From positions 2,835,501-2,899,500 of the forward strand of contig NC_015977.1 in NCBI RefSeq assembly GCF_000225345.1: a DNA stretch of 64,000 nt, in the 5' to 3' direction. The number at the start of each line of letters is the position of its first letter. Within the stretch, counting starts at the first letter, position 1. The translations under genes and the position numbers were made by a program. Below, piece by piece: positions 27,707-35,263 of this stretch. The DNA comes from Roseburia hominis A2-183 (GTDB lineage: Bacteria > Bacillota > Clostridia > Lachnospirales > Lachnospiraceae). Below the pieces are notes generated by a model that was given only the letters and a program-made list of their open reading frames with translations, had not been told where the DNA came from and did not search any database.

Positions 27707-28977
27707 ACCGAGTCACCTGCCTTAATGATTACTTCACCGCTCTCAAGAATTCCGTTCGGGTAATCTTCCTTGTCCGTCGTACCGGAAATTGCCGTGTTCT
27801 TTCCTATCTTAACACCGTCCGGTATCACACTGTCTTCTCCGACCGTCACCAGACCAAAGGAATAGATGCTCGCATTGAGCTTATTCGGTGCCTCTTCTCC
27901 AATGCCAAGCTCGGTGTTCGCTCCCACCTGGCAGTTCTCTGCTATAATTGATTTATCGATGATAGCATTCTCGCCAATCGTTGTTCCTTTCATCACAATG
28001 GAATCCCGGATCACTGCCCCCCTGCCGATCGTGACGCCCGGTCCGATCACGGAACTATGTACCTCGCCGTATACCTCGGTTCCTTCACCGATGATGCTCT
28101 TCTCCACAACGGAATCCGCGGAGAGATACTGTGGCTCGATAATATCACTCTTCGTGTAGATCTTCCAGTATTCCTCGTACAGATTGAACTCCGGAATCAG
28201 GTCGATGAGCTCCATATTTGCTTCCCAGTAAGAGCCGAGTGTACCGACATCCTTCCAGTAGCCGTTGTATTCATATGCAAAGAGACGTTTTCCATTCTCG
28301 TGGCAATACGGGATGATATGCTTACCAAAATCACATCCGCTCTGATCCTTCATGGCATAGAGCGCTTCTTTTAAGGTATCCCAGCTGAAAATATAGATAC
28401 CCATGGACGCCAGATTGCTGCGCGGCTTTTCCGGCTTCTCTTCAAAATCCATGATCTTCTTGTTCTCATCTGCGATCACGATACCAAAACGGCTTGCCTC
28501 CTCAATCGGCACCGGCATCGTGGCAATCGTCACATCCGCATGATTCTCCTTATGGAAATCAAGCATAACCTCATAATCCATCTTATAAATATGGTCGCCG
28601 GATAAGATCAGCACATATTCCGGATGATACTGCTCCATATAATTCATATTCTGAAATATTGCGTTTGCCGTTCCGGAATACCACTCGCTGTTATCGCTCT
28701 TCTCATAAGGCGGTAACACCGTCACTCCCCCGCTGTTACGGTCCAGATCCCACGGAATACCGATTCCGATATGGGTATTCAGACGTAATGGCTGATACTG
28801 GGTCAGAACTCCGACCGTATCAATTCCGGAATTGATGCAGTTACTCAGAGGGAAATCGATAATGCGGTACTTTCCTCCGAACGCAACTGCAGGTTTGGCA
28901 ACCTTCGCTGTAAGCACTCCCAGGCGGCTGCCCTGGCCTCCAGCTAATAGCATGGCTATCATTTCTTTTCGAATCAC
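27703..28977 (-). CDS. glgC: Glucose-1-phosphate adenylyltransferase
   Basis: Makes ADP-glucose from ATP and glucose-1-phosphate, the committed step of bacterial glycogen synthesis. 424 residues: activator and substrate loop [42 protein letters not shown] catalytic region, then a beta-helix domain. The start is put at GTG 28977, five bases after AGAGGTGA; an in-frame GTG at 28986 overlaps that site and is less likely. It is first in a glgC-glgD unit. Confidence 0.95.
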   Translation of the reverse strand: MIRKEMIAMLLAGGQGSRLGVLTAKVAKPAVAFGGKYRIIDFPLSNCINSGIDTVGVLTQYQPLRLNTHIGIGIPWDLDRNSGGVTVLPPYEKSDNSEWYSGTANAIFQNMNYMEQYHPEYVLILSGDHIYKMDYEVMLDFHKENHADVTIATMPVPIEEASRFGIVIADENKKIMDFEEKPEKPRSNLASMGIYIFSWDTLKEALYAMKDQSGCDFGKHIIPYCHENGKRLFAYEYNGYWKDVGTLGSYWEANMELIDLIPEFNLYEEYWKIYTKSDIIEPQYLSADSVVEKSIIGEGTEVYGEVHSSVIGPGVTIGRGAVIRDSIVMKGTTIGENAIIDKSIIAENCQVGANTELGIGEEAPNKLNASIYSFGLVTVGEDSVIPDGVKIGKNTAISGTTDKEDYPNGILESGEVIIKAGDSV

Positions 28978-29027
28978 GTCAATCACCTCTCGTCTTTCTA
29001 GTCAGTCTATTCCTCTTTGCACTTATA

Positions 29028-29056
29028 ATTATAACATAATCGTCCACCCATGTACA
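29028..29056 (-). promoter_or_regulatory. Promoter of glgCD
   Basis: TGTACA (29056-29051), 17-base spacer, TATAAT (29033-29028). Confidence 0.6.
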
Positions 29057-29171
29057 TCATTTTTCACAAATTTGCCAGTACATTTTTCTATTTTTTGACA
29101 TTTTCGTCAAATCTTTTCTCTTTCTACACTCCTCTTTCACTTTCTGTCGAAAATATTTTATCCCAAAAGAA

Positions 29172-29200
29172 TTTGCAAATCAGTAAGATAAGGTTATAAT
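29172..29200 (+). promoter_or_regulatory. Promoter of murC
   Basis: TTTGCA (29172-29177), 17-base spacer, TATAAT (29195-29200); about 35 bases of leader before the murC ATG. Confidence 0.6.
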
Positions 29201-29241
29201 GAACTTTATCATAGAAAGAAAAACAGGCAGGTAGAATTATA

Positions 29242-30621
29242 ATGTATAAAATCAATTTCAAAGAACCCATACATATCCATTTTATCGGGATCGGCGGCAT
29301 CAGCATGAGCGGGCTTGCCGAGATTCTCTCCGAAGAGCATTTTACGGTATCCGGATCCGACGCAAAGGAATCTGATCTGACCAGACACTTAGAGCATCTC
29401 GGCATCAAAGTTTACTACGGTCAGACAGCCGCAAACATCACGGATGATATTGATCTTGTCGTCTACACCGCTGCCATCCACGAGGACAATCCGGAATTCG
29501 CCTGTGCGCGCGAAAAAGGAATTCCGATGATGCCGCGCGCAGAGCTGCTCGGACAGATCATGGACAATTACCGCAACTCCATCGCGGTGGCAGGCACCCA
29601 CGGCAAGACGACCACGACATCCATGATCAGCCAGATCCTTCTTGCAGCCAAGTGCGACCCGACCATCACGGTCGGCGGTATTTTAAAAGCGCTCGACGGC
29701 AACCTGCGGGTAGGCAAGTCCGATTTCTTCCTGTCGGAAGCGTGTGAATACACGAACAGCTTCCTGCATTTTTATCCGAAATACAGCATCATTCTGAATA
29801 TCGAAGCAGAACATCTCGACTTCTTTAAAGATATTCAGGACATCCGCCATTCATTCCACCAATTTGCATCCAACACCCGGGAGGACGGCGCGATCATCAT
29901 AAACGGCGATATTCCGGATTATACCGAGATTACCGCCGGATTAAAGCCGCAGGTAATTACCTTCGGTCTCAGTGACAGCTGCACATTCCATCCGGCAGAC
30001 ATCACATTCGATGAAAAAGCCTGTGCAAGCTTCACCGCCATGAAAGGACAGGAAACTCTGATGAAAGTCACGCTTCACGTTCCGGGCATGCACAACGTAT
30101 CCAACGCACTGGCTGCCATTGCGCTGGCAGATGATCTTGGTCTTGCCGCTGACGCGGTCGCAAAAGGATTATCCGACTTCGGTGGTGCCGACCGGCGTTT
30201 CCAGTACAAAGGCTGCGTGGACGGCGTCACCATCATCGACGACTATGCGCATCACCCGACGGAGATCCGCGCGACGTTAACCGCTGCCAAGAACTATCCG
30301 CACAAACGGCTGGTTCTCTGCTTCCAGCCGCACACCTACTCGCGCACCAAGGCATTTTTAGAGGATTTTGCCGATGTGCTCTCCCTCGCTGATGTGGTTG
30401 TCCTTGCCGACATCTACGCCGCCAGAGAGAAAAATACCTACGGCGTCTCCTCCCGCGATATCCTCTCCAAGCTCAGGGAACGCGGCACGGAATGCTATTA
30501 TTTTCCGTCATTTGAGGAGATCGAAAAATTTTTATTAAAAAATTGTGTAAACGGAGACTTGTTGATAACTATGGGCGCCGGAGACATTGTAAATGTTGGC
30601 GAACATCTTCTCGGCAAATAA
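29242..30621 (+). CDS. murC: UDP-N-acetylmuramate-L-alanine ligase
   Basis: Adds the first amino acid, L-Ala, to UDP-MurNAc in peptidoglycan synthesis. 459 residues with the N-terminal UDP-binding IGIGGISMSGLA, the ATP loop AGTHGKTTTTS (117-127), the middle-domain SEACEY and NIEAEHLDFF, and C-terminal DDYAHHPTEI and FQPHTYSRT. AGGTAG precedes the ATG. It stands alone between a promoter and a terminator, not in a division cluster. Confidence 0.97.
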   Translation: MYKINFKEPIHIHFIGIGGISMSGLAEILSEEHFTVSGSDAKESDLTRHLEHLGIKVYYGQTAANITDDIDLVVYTAAIHEDNPEFACAREKGIPMMPRAELLGQIMDNYRNSIAVAGTHGKTTTTSMISQILLAAKCDPTITVGGILKALDGNLRVGKSDFFLSEACEYTNSFLHFYPKYSIILNIEAEHLDFFKDIQDIRHSFHQFASNTREDGAIIINGDIPDYTEITAGLKPQVITFGLSDSCTFHPADITFDEKACASFTAMKGQETLMKVTLHVPGMHNVSNALAAIALADDLGLAADAVAKGLSDFGGADRRFQYKGCVDGVTIIDDYAHHPTEIRATLTAAKNYPHKRLVLCFQPHTYSRTKAFLEDFADVLSLADVVVLADIYAAREKNTYGVSSRDILSKLRERGTECYYFPSFEEIEKFLLKNCVNGDLLITMGAGDIVNVGEHLLGK

Positions 30622-30622
30622 G

Positions 30623-30640
30623 TTATCCACTTTATCCACA
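30623..30640 (+). promoter_or_regulatory. Two DnaA-box-like 9-mers after murC
   Basis: TTATCCACT (30623-30631) followed directly by TTATCCACA (30632-30640), the second a perfect DnaA box. They partly form the left stem of the murC terminator, so their match may be incidental. Confidence 0.4.
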
Positions 30641-30682
30641 TTCAATTGGGGAAAACTTCAACTTTTGAATGTGGATTTTTTT
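30634..30682 (+). terminator. Terminator of murC
   Basis: Stem ATCCACATTCAA / TTGAATGTGGAT followed by a run of Ts. Confidence 0.9.
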
Positions 30683-30787
30683 GTTTACATAATCCTTATA
30701 CACGTTTCCTGCACTTTTGCCGTCTTTGCCGTCTTTTGCGCCAAACCTTTCGTTTCCATAATCCGGTTTCCACCGGATTCGTTTTCT

Positions 30788-30805
30788 TTATCCACATTAT
30801 CCACA
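30788..30805 (+). promoter_or_regulatory. Tandem perfect DnaA boxes upstream of dnaD
   Basis: TTATCCACA twice, head to tail with no gap (30788-30796, 30797-30805). They lie about 46 bases upstream of the -35 of the dnaD-like gene, a place where DnaA could regulate the helicase-loader genes. Confidence 0.6.
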
Positions 30806-30851
30806 TTTCTGCGGTCGATTGTCTGTGCCGGATGTGTTCCGGAAAAGATAC

Positions 30852-30880
30852 TTCTCATTCCAGTTTTCCTGTGCTATAAT
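30852..30880 (+). promoter_or_regulatory. Promoter of dnaD-dnaI
   Basis: TTCTCA (30852-30857), 17-base spacer, TATAAT (30875-30880). Confidence 0.6.
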
Positions 30881-30948
30881 GCATCAGGGAATGTCGGCGG
30901 CTGCCGTACATTTCGCTTGTTACGTTTGAGAAAGAGGAGTCGGTTTCA

Positions 30949-32055
30949 ATGGCAAATATTAAGCTACACAGTGACAGTCCAGTCTCTGCAACCAGTGTTT
31001 CCAACACGTTTATCGATGAATATATGTCTGATGCCAACGGGGAATTCGTCAAGATTTACCTCTACTTGCTGCGCCTTATGAATGCGCCGCAGGCGTCTTT
31101 TTCCATTTCTTCCATCGCGGACAAGTTCGAGCACACGGAGAAGGATGTCAAGCGTGCCCTTGCCTATTGGGAGCGCATGCACCTGCTGCAGCTTGAATAT
31201 GACAATGATAAGAATCTGACCGGTATCCGCATGCTGGATTCTTCGTCCAGAGATGCCGCCCCGTCTGATCCGGGGACTTCCGGAAGACAGACAGAGCCAG
31301 CCGGCGCACCGGTACAGAACGCCCCTGCTTCCGCCGCTTTGGCAGAAACACCGGCACCGGCGCAGACAGTTCCTGCCAAAAAGAGCTATTCCGCGGACGA
31401 TATTTTGAATTTCCGCCAGAATGAATCCGTCGCAGAGCTGTTCTTCATCGCAGAGCGTTATCTCGGCCGCACCTTAAGCGCCACCGACATCAATACGCTT
31501 CTCTATTTTTATGATGTGCTCGGATTTTCCACCGAGCTGATCGTATACCTGATTGAGAGCTGTGTGAGCAACAATCACACCAGCATCCGATACATAGAAA
31601 AAGTCGCACTTGGCTGGGCAGATCAGCATATCACGACCGTCGAGGAGGCCAAGCAGGGTTCCCCGGTTCTTGGCAAAATGTACTACGCCGTGATGAACGC
31701 GTTCGGCATTACCGGACGCAAGCTGGTTTCCACCGAGATCGCTTATATCAGCCGCTGGACGAACGAGTACGGTTTCGACTCTGACATCATCCTTGAGGCA
31801 TGCAAGCGCACCATGGCAAGTCTGCATCAGCCGAACTTCAAATACACGGATTCCATTCTTTCCGACTGGAACAAAAAGCAGGTTCACCATCTGTCCGACA
31901 TTGCAAAACTGGATGCGGTGCACCAGGAACGCAAAAAAAGTTCCGCTTCCGCTGCCGCCAATACAGCATCCAAAAACAAGTTCAACAATTTCACGCAGCG
32001 CTCCTACGACTACGACGAACTGGAGCAGATGCTTTTGACCACGAACGTACACTGA
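30949..32055 (+). CDS. DnaD-domain replication initiation protein
   Basis: A 368-residue primosomal protein. An N-terminal winged-helix region (VKIYLYLLRLMNAPQASFSI through KDVKRALAYWERMHLL) is followed by a Pro/Ala-rich linker (about 105-145) and two DnaD/DnaB_2 helical modules (about 150-225 and 240-300; the second includes ISRWTNEYGFDSDIILEACKR and the YTDSILSDW motif). Such proteins in Firmicutes help DnaI load the replicative helicase. AGGAG precedes the ATG; the helicase loader follows 16 bases later. Confidence 0.9.
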   Translation: MANIKLHSDSPVSATSVSNTFIDEYMSDANGEFVKIYLYLLRLMNAPQASFSISSIADKFEHTEKDVKRALAYWERMHLLQLEYDNDKNLTGIRMLDSSSRDAAPSDPGTSGRQTEPAGAPVQNAPASAALAETPAPAQTVPAKKSYSADDILNFRQNESVAELFFIAERYLGRTLSATDINTLLYFYDVLGFSTELIVYLIESCVSNNHTSIRYIEKVALGWADQHITTVEEAKQGSPVLGKMYYAVMNAFGITGRKLVSTEIAYISRWTNEYGFDSDIILEACKRTMASLHQPNFKYTDSILSDWNKKQVHHLSDIAKLDAVHQERKKSSASAAANTASKNKFNNFTQRSYDYDELEQMLLTTNVH

Positions 32056-32071
32056 TTTAAAGGGGAAACAG

Positions 32072-33052
32072 ATGCCGCTAAGCAATTCACAGTATGACGA
32101 GATATTCCGCAAATATGACGAAAAACAGTTAGCCAGCCAGCACCAGCTCGAGCGCCGCACAAAGGACGTCTACGCCCGGATTCCGGCACTTAAAGAGATC
32201 GATGACGCGATCGCTACCTGTTCTGTCGAGCAGGCACGCCGGCTGTTAGACGGAGATGAGGCCGCTCTGGCCACGCTCCGTGAAAAGCTCTCGGACTACC
32301 GCAGGCAGAAGGAGCAGTTGTTGCAGGAGCACGGGCTTACTTCTGATTATCTGAAGCCGGTGTACCACTGTCCGGACTGCAGGGATACCGGTTATGTGAA
32401 CGGCAGACGCTGTCACTGTTTTGAACAGGCAGCCATCAATCTGGTCTATACCCAGTCCAACTTAAAAGAGATTCTGGAACGTGAGAATTTTTCCACGTTT
32501 TCCTTTGATTACTATTCTGCGGATGACATCAATCCGGCAACCGGACGCTCGTCCCTTGAGACAGCAAAGGATGCCGTCGCAAAATGCCACGATTTTATCG
32601 ATCATTTCGACAGCACGTTCTCCAATCTTTACCTCTACGGAGATACCGGCATCGGCAAGACCTTTTTGTCCAACTGTATTGCCAAGGAGCTGTTAGACCG
32701 CGGTCATTCCGTCATTTACTTTACCGCATTCCAATTATTTGATATATTAAGCAAGGGCGTGTTCAAACGGGACGAGGAGGCACTGCTTTCCCACCGGAAT
32801 ATTTTCGACTGCGATCTGCTGATCATCGATGATCTCGGCACGGAGCTGTCCAATTCCTTTACGACCTCGCAGTTATTTTTATGTATCAACGAACGCATTC
32901 TGCGGCAGAAATCCACGATCATCTCCACAAACCTCGGGATGAACCAGCTTGCCGATATTTATTCAGAGCGCGTTTTATCCAGAATATCCAGCAATTACAC
33001 ATTATTAAAGCTCTTCGGCGCGGACATCCGTATCTTAAAGCGCAACCGTTAA
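32072..33052 (+). CDS. dnaI: DnaI/DnaC-like replicative helicase loader
   Basis: A 326-residue AAA+ ATPase that places the hexameric helicase on DNA. The N-terminal helical region ends in a zinc-binding set C100-P-D-C103 and C114-H-C116. The ATPase has Walker A GDTGIGKT (190-197), Walker B LLIIDDLG and an Arg finger region near RVLSRISSNY. It is co-transcribed with the DnaD-domain gene, as helicase-loading partners often are. Confidence 0.92.
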   Translation: MPLSNSQYDEIFRKYDEKQLASQHQLERRTKDVYARIPALKEIDDAIATCSVEQARRLLDGDEAALATLREKLSDYRRQKEQLLQEHGLTSDYLKPVYHCPDCRDTGYVNGRRCHCFEQAAINLVYTQSNLKEILERENFSTFSFDYYSADDINPATGRSSLETAKDAVAKCHDFIDHFDSTFSNLYLYGDTGIGKTFLSNCIAKELLDRGHSVIYFTAFQLFDILSKGVFKRDEEALLSHRNIFDCDLLIIDDLGTELSNSFTTSQLFLCINERILRQKSTIISTNLGMNQLADIYSERVLSRISSNYTLLKLFGADIRILKRNR

Positions 33053-33132
33053 CATTTTTATCCATGTATTTCATTAGAGCAATCTATTGAAAATAAAACC
33101 TATGTAACTATTCTTTAATGGAGGAACCATTC

Positions 33133-34311
33133 ATGCCAAACGATGAAAGAAACTTAGAAACCATGCCTGACGGAGCATTGGGTCTCATCCCACTGGAAAG
33201 CTGCAAAGAACTCGGTCTTAAGGTAGACCAGTACCTTGTCGGCTGGCGCGAAAAGAGACAGCACCAGCACCAGAACGACCCTGCGTTCAAGGGCTATCGC
33301 AGAGATTCTTATATCATCTCAACCGCAGTGCCGCGTTTCGGAACCGGCGAAGCAAAGGGTGTCATCAAAGAGTCTGTCCGCGGCTATGACCTGTATCTGA
33401 TGGTCGACGTTACCAATTACAGCCTCACCTACTCTGTATGCGGTTACAAGAACCACATGTCTCCGGATGACCACTATGCAGATTTGAAGCGTATCATTGC
33501 TGCTGTCGGCGGAAAAGCAAGACGTATTACCGCGATCATCCCGTTCTTATATGAGAGCCGTCAGCACAAGCGCACCGCCCGTGAATCCTTAGACTGCGCG
33601 CTTGCCCTGCAGGAGCTCACCGCTATGGGTGTCGACAACATCATCACCTTTGACGCACATGACCCGCGTGTACAGAACGCCATTCCGCTCAAGGGATTTG
33701 AGACCGTACAGCCTGCTTATCAGTTCATCAAGGGTATCTTAAGAGAAGTCAAAGACTTAAAGATCGATGCAGAGCATATGATGATTATCAGCCCGGATGA
33801 GGGTGGTACCAACCGTGCCGTATATCTGGCTAACGTGCTCGGTCTGGATATGGGTATGTTCTACAAGCGCCGCGACTACAGCAAGATCGTAGACGGCCGC
33901 AACCCGATCGTTGCACATGAGTTCTTAGGTTCCTCCGTCGAGGGCAAGGATGTGATTATCATCGACGATATGATCTCCTCCGGCGAGAGTATGATTGATG
34001 TTGCTACCGAGTTAAAGAAGAGAAAGGCAAACCGTATCTTCGTTGTTGCAACCTTCGGTCTGTTCACCAACGGCCTGGAGCGCTTTGACGAGGCTGTTGC
34101 AGGCGGCACAATCTACAAGGTCGTAACCACCAACCTGACCTATCAGACACCGGAACTGCTCGCAAAGCCATATTATATCAACTGCGACATGAGCAAATAC
34201 ATTGCTTATATCATTGATACGTTAAATCACGACAGCTCGATCAGCGATCTCTTAAATCCGTATGACCGCATCCAGCGTCTGGTTGCAAAGTACAAAGCAG
34301 AGCAGAACTAA
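33133..34311 (+). CDS. prs: Ribose-phosphate pyrophosphokinase
   Basis: Makes PRPP from ribose-5-phosphate and ATP, feeding nucleotide, His and Trp synthesis. 392 residues, longer than the usual 310-320 because of N-terminal and internal additions; this long form is known in Lachnospiraceae. The PRPP-binding loop VIIIDDMISSGESM and the Asp-His region FDAHDPRVQNA are present, with ESRQHKRTARES as the regulatory flexible loop. ATG 33133 follows GGAGG by eight bases; an in-frame ATG at 33118 lies before that site. Confidence 0.93.
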   Translation: MPNDERNLETMPDGALGLIPLESCKELGLKVDQYLVGWREKRQHQHQNDPAFKGYRRDSYIISTAVPRFGTGEAKGVIKESVRGYDLYLMVDVTNYSLTYSVCGYKNHMSPDDHYADLKRIIAAVGGKARRITAIIPFLYESRQHKRTARESLDCALALQELTAMGVDNIITFDAHDPRVQNAIPLKGFETVQPAYQFIKGILREVKDLKIDAEHMMIISPDEGGTNRAVYLANVLGLDMGMFYKRRDYSKIVDGRNPIVAHEFLGSSVEGKDVIIIDDMISSGESMIDVATELKKRKANRIFVVATFGLFTNGLERFDEAVAGGTIYKVVTTNLTYQTPELLAKPYYINCDMSKYIAYIIDTLNHDSSISDLLNPYDRIQRLVAKYKAEQN

Positions 34312-34320
34312 ACAAAATCC

Positions 34321-34360
34321 AAAAAGGGACTGCCCGCTAAAAGCGTCAGTCCCTTTATTA
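34321..34360. terminator. Bidirectional terminator between prs and the Lys-rich gene
   Basis: AAAGGGACTG (34323-34332) / CAGTCCCTTT (34347-34356), with A and T runs on either side. Confidence 0.88.
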
Positions 34361-34370
34361 TGCCTATGTA

Positions 34371-34844
34371 TTAAAACAAGTCTACTCTGCCAGCAATTTT
34401 CTGATTGATCACATAATACGCTGCGTTCTCTTCCGGCTTTAAGTAGAGCTGAAGTGATTTGATCGTGGATGCTCTGTGACCTTCTGCCACAAACTGCTCT
34501 GTCACTTTCTTAATGGCATCCTCTACCACGCCTTCACGTCCCTGATACTGGATATACACTTCAGGCTTAAGCTCTTCCTTTGCTGCCTTCTTCGCTGTCT
34601 TTGTTCTTGGTTTTCTTTTCTTTGCGGTCTCAGCTGCTGTCTTCTTCGGTTCTTCTACCTTTGTAGCCGCCTTTACCTCTGTCTCTTTGGCTGCGTTCTT
34701 CGTCTCCTCGACTTTTGCCACAACCTTTGCAGTTGCTTCCTTCGCTGCTGTCTTGGTCTCCTCAACCTTCGCCGCAACTTTTGCTTCTGCTGCCTTTACT
34801 GCTGCCTTAGTCTCATCAAGTTTCGCTGTCGTCTTTTTTTCCAT
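34371..34844 (-). CDS. Lys/Ala/Glu-rich repeat protein with DUF6465-like C-terminus
   Basis: A 157-residue protein. The first 95 residues are a charged helical repeat (units like KVEETKxAAKEA) ending in a basic stretch KKRKPRTKTAKKAAK, similar to histone-H1-like tails. The last 60 residues form a small domain (EVYIQYQGREGVVEDAIKKV, then STIKSLQLYLKPEENAAYYV) that resembles the DUF6465 family found in Lachnospiraceae. Function is unknown; nucleic-acid or membrane binding by the tail is a guess. AGGAGGAGG precedes the ATG 34844. Confidence 0.75.
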   Translation of the reverse strand: MEKKTTAKLDETKAAVKAAEAKVAAKVEETKTAAKEATAKVVAKVEETKNAAKETEVKAATKVEEPKKTAAETAKKRKPRTKTAKKAAKEELKPEVYIQYQGREGVVEDAIKKVTEQFVAEGHRASTIKSLQLYLKPEENAAYYVINQKIAGRVDLF

Positions 34845-34873
34845 TATGAGAGCCCTCCTCCTCATCAAAAAAA

Positions 34874-35128
34874 CTACTCACATACTAAAAACTTTTCCAT
34901 TGCTACTAATGCTTCCTCTTCATCACTGCCCTCGGCAACGATGTTCACCGTCATTCCTTTGGACGGGTTAAATGCCATGATTCCCATAATACTCTTCGCA
35001 TTTATCCGGCGGTTGTTACTCTCAAGTGTAATATCACTGTCAAATCTGCAGGCAACCTGAACCAGTTCTGCAATCGGATTACTATGTTCCTCTGAGACAT
35101 TCGATACAACAATCTCTTTTCTGCTCAT
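34874..35128 (-). CDS. HPr-family phosphocarrier protein, variant active site
   Basis: An 84-residue HPr fold. The regulatory Ser region NAKSIMGIMAF is intact. At the active site the usual LHARPA reads EHSNPIA: the phosphorylatable His is kept but the Arg two residues later is replaced by Asn. In HPr that Arg stabilises phospho-His, so this protein may be a poor phosphocarrier and act mainly through Ser phosphorylation, as Crh does. The start ATG 35128 follows GGAGA. It lies 29 bases before the Lys-rich gene. No other PTS gene is near. Confidence 0.85.
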   Translation of the reverse strand: MSRKEIVVSNVSEEHSNPIAELVQVACRFDSDITLESNNRRINAKSIMGIMAFNPSKGMTVNIVAEGSDEEEALVAMEKFLVCE

Positions 35129-35263
35129 AATCTCTCCATTTCCTCTTTTCAAGTACTACGTCTCAAAATATAACCCATCTATTTCCAATTTGCAATAGAA
35201 GAACATGAAATCTGTTAAACTTACACGAATAATTTCCTACTTTAAGAGCTTTTTTATGCACTT

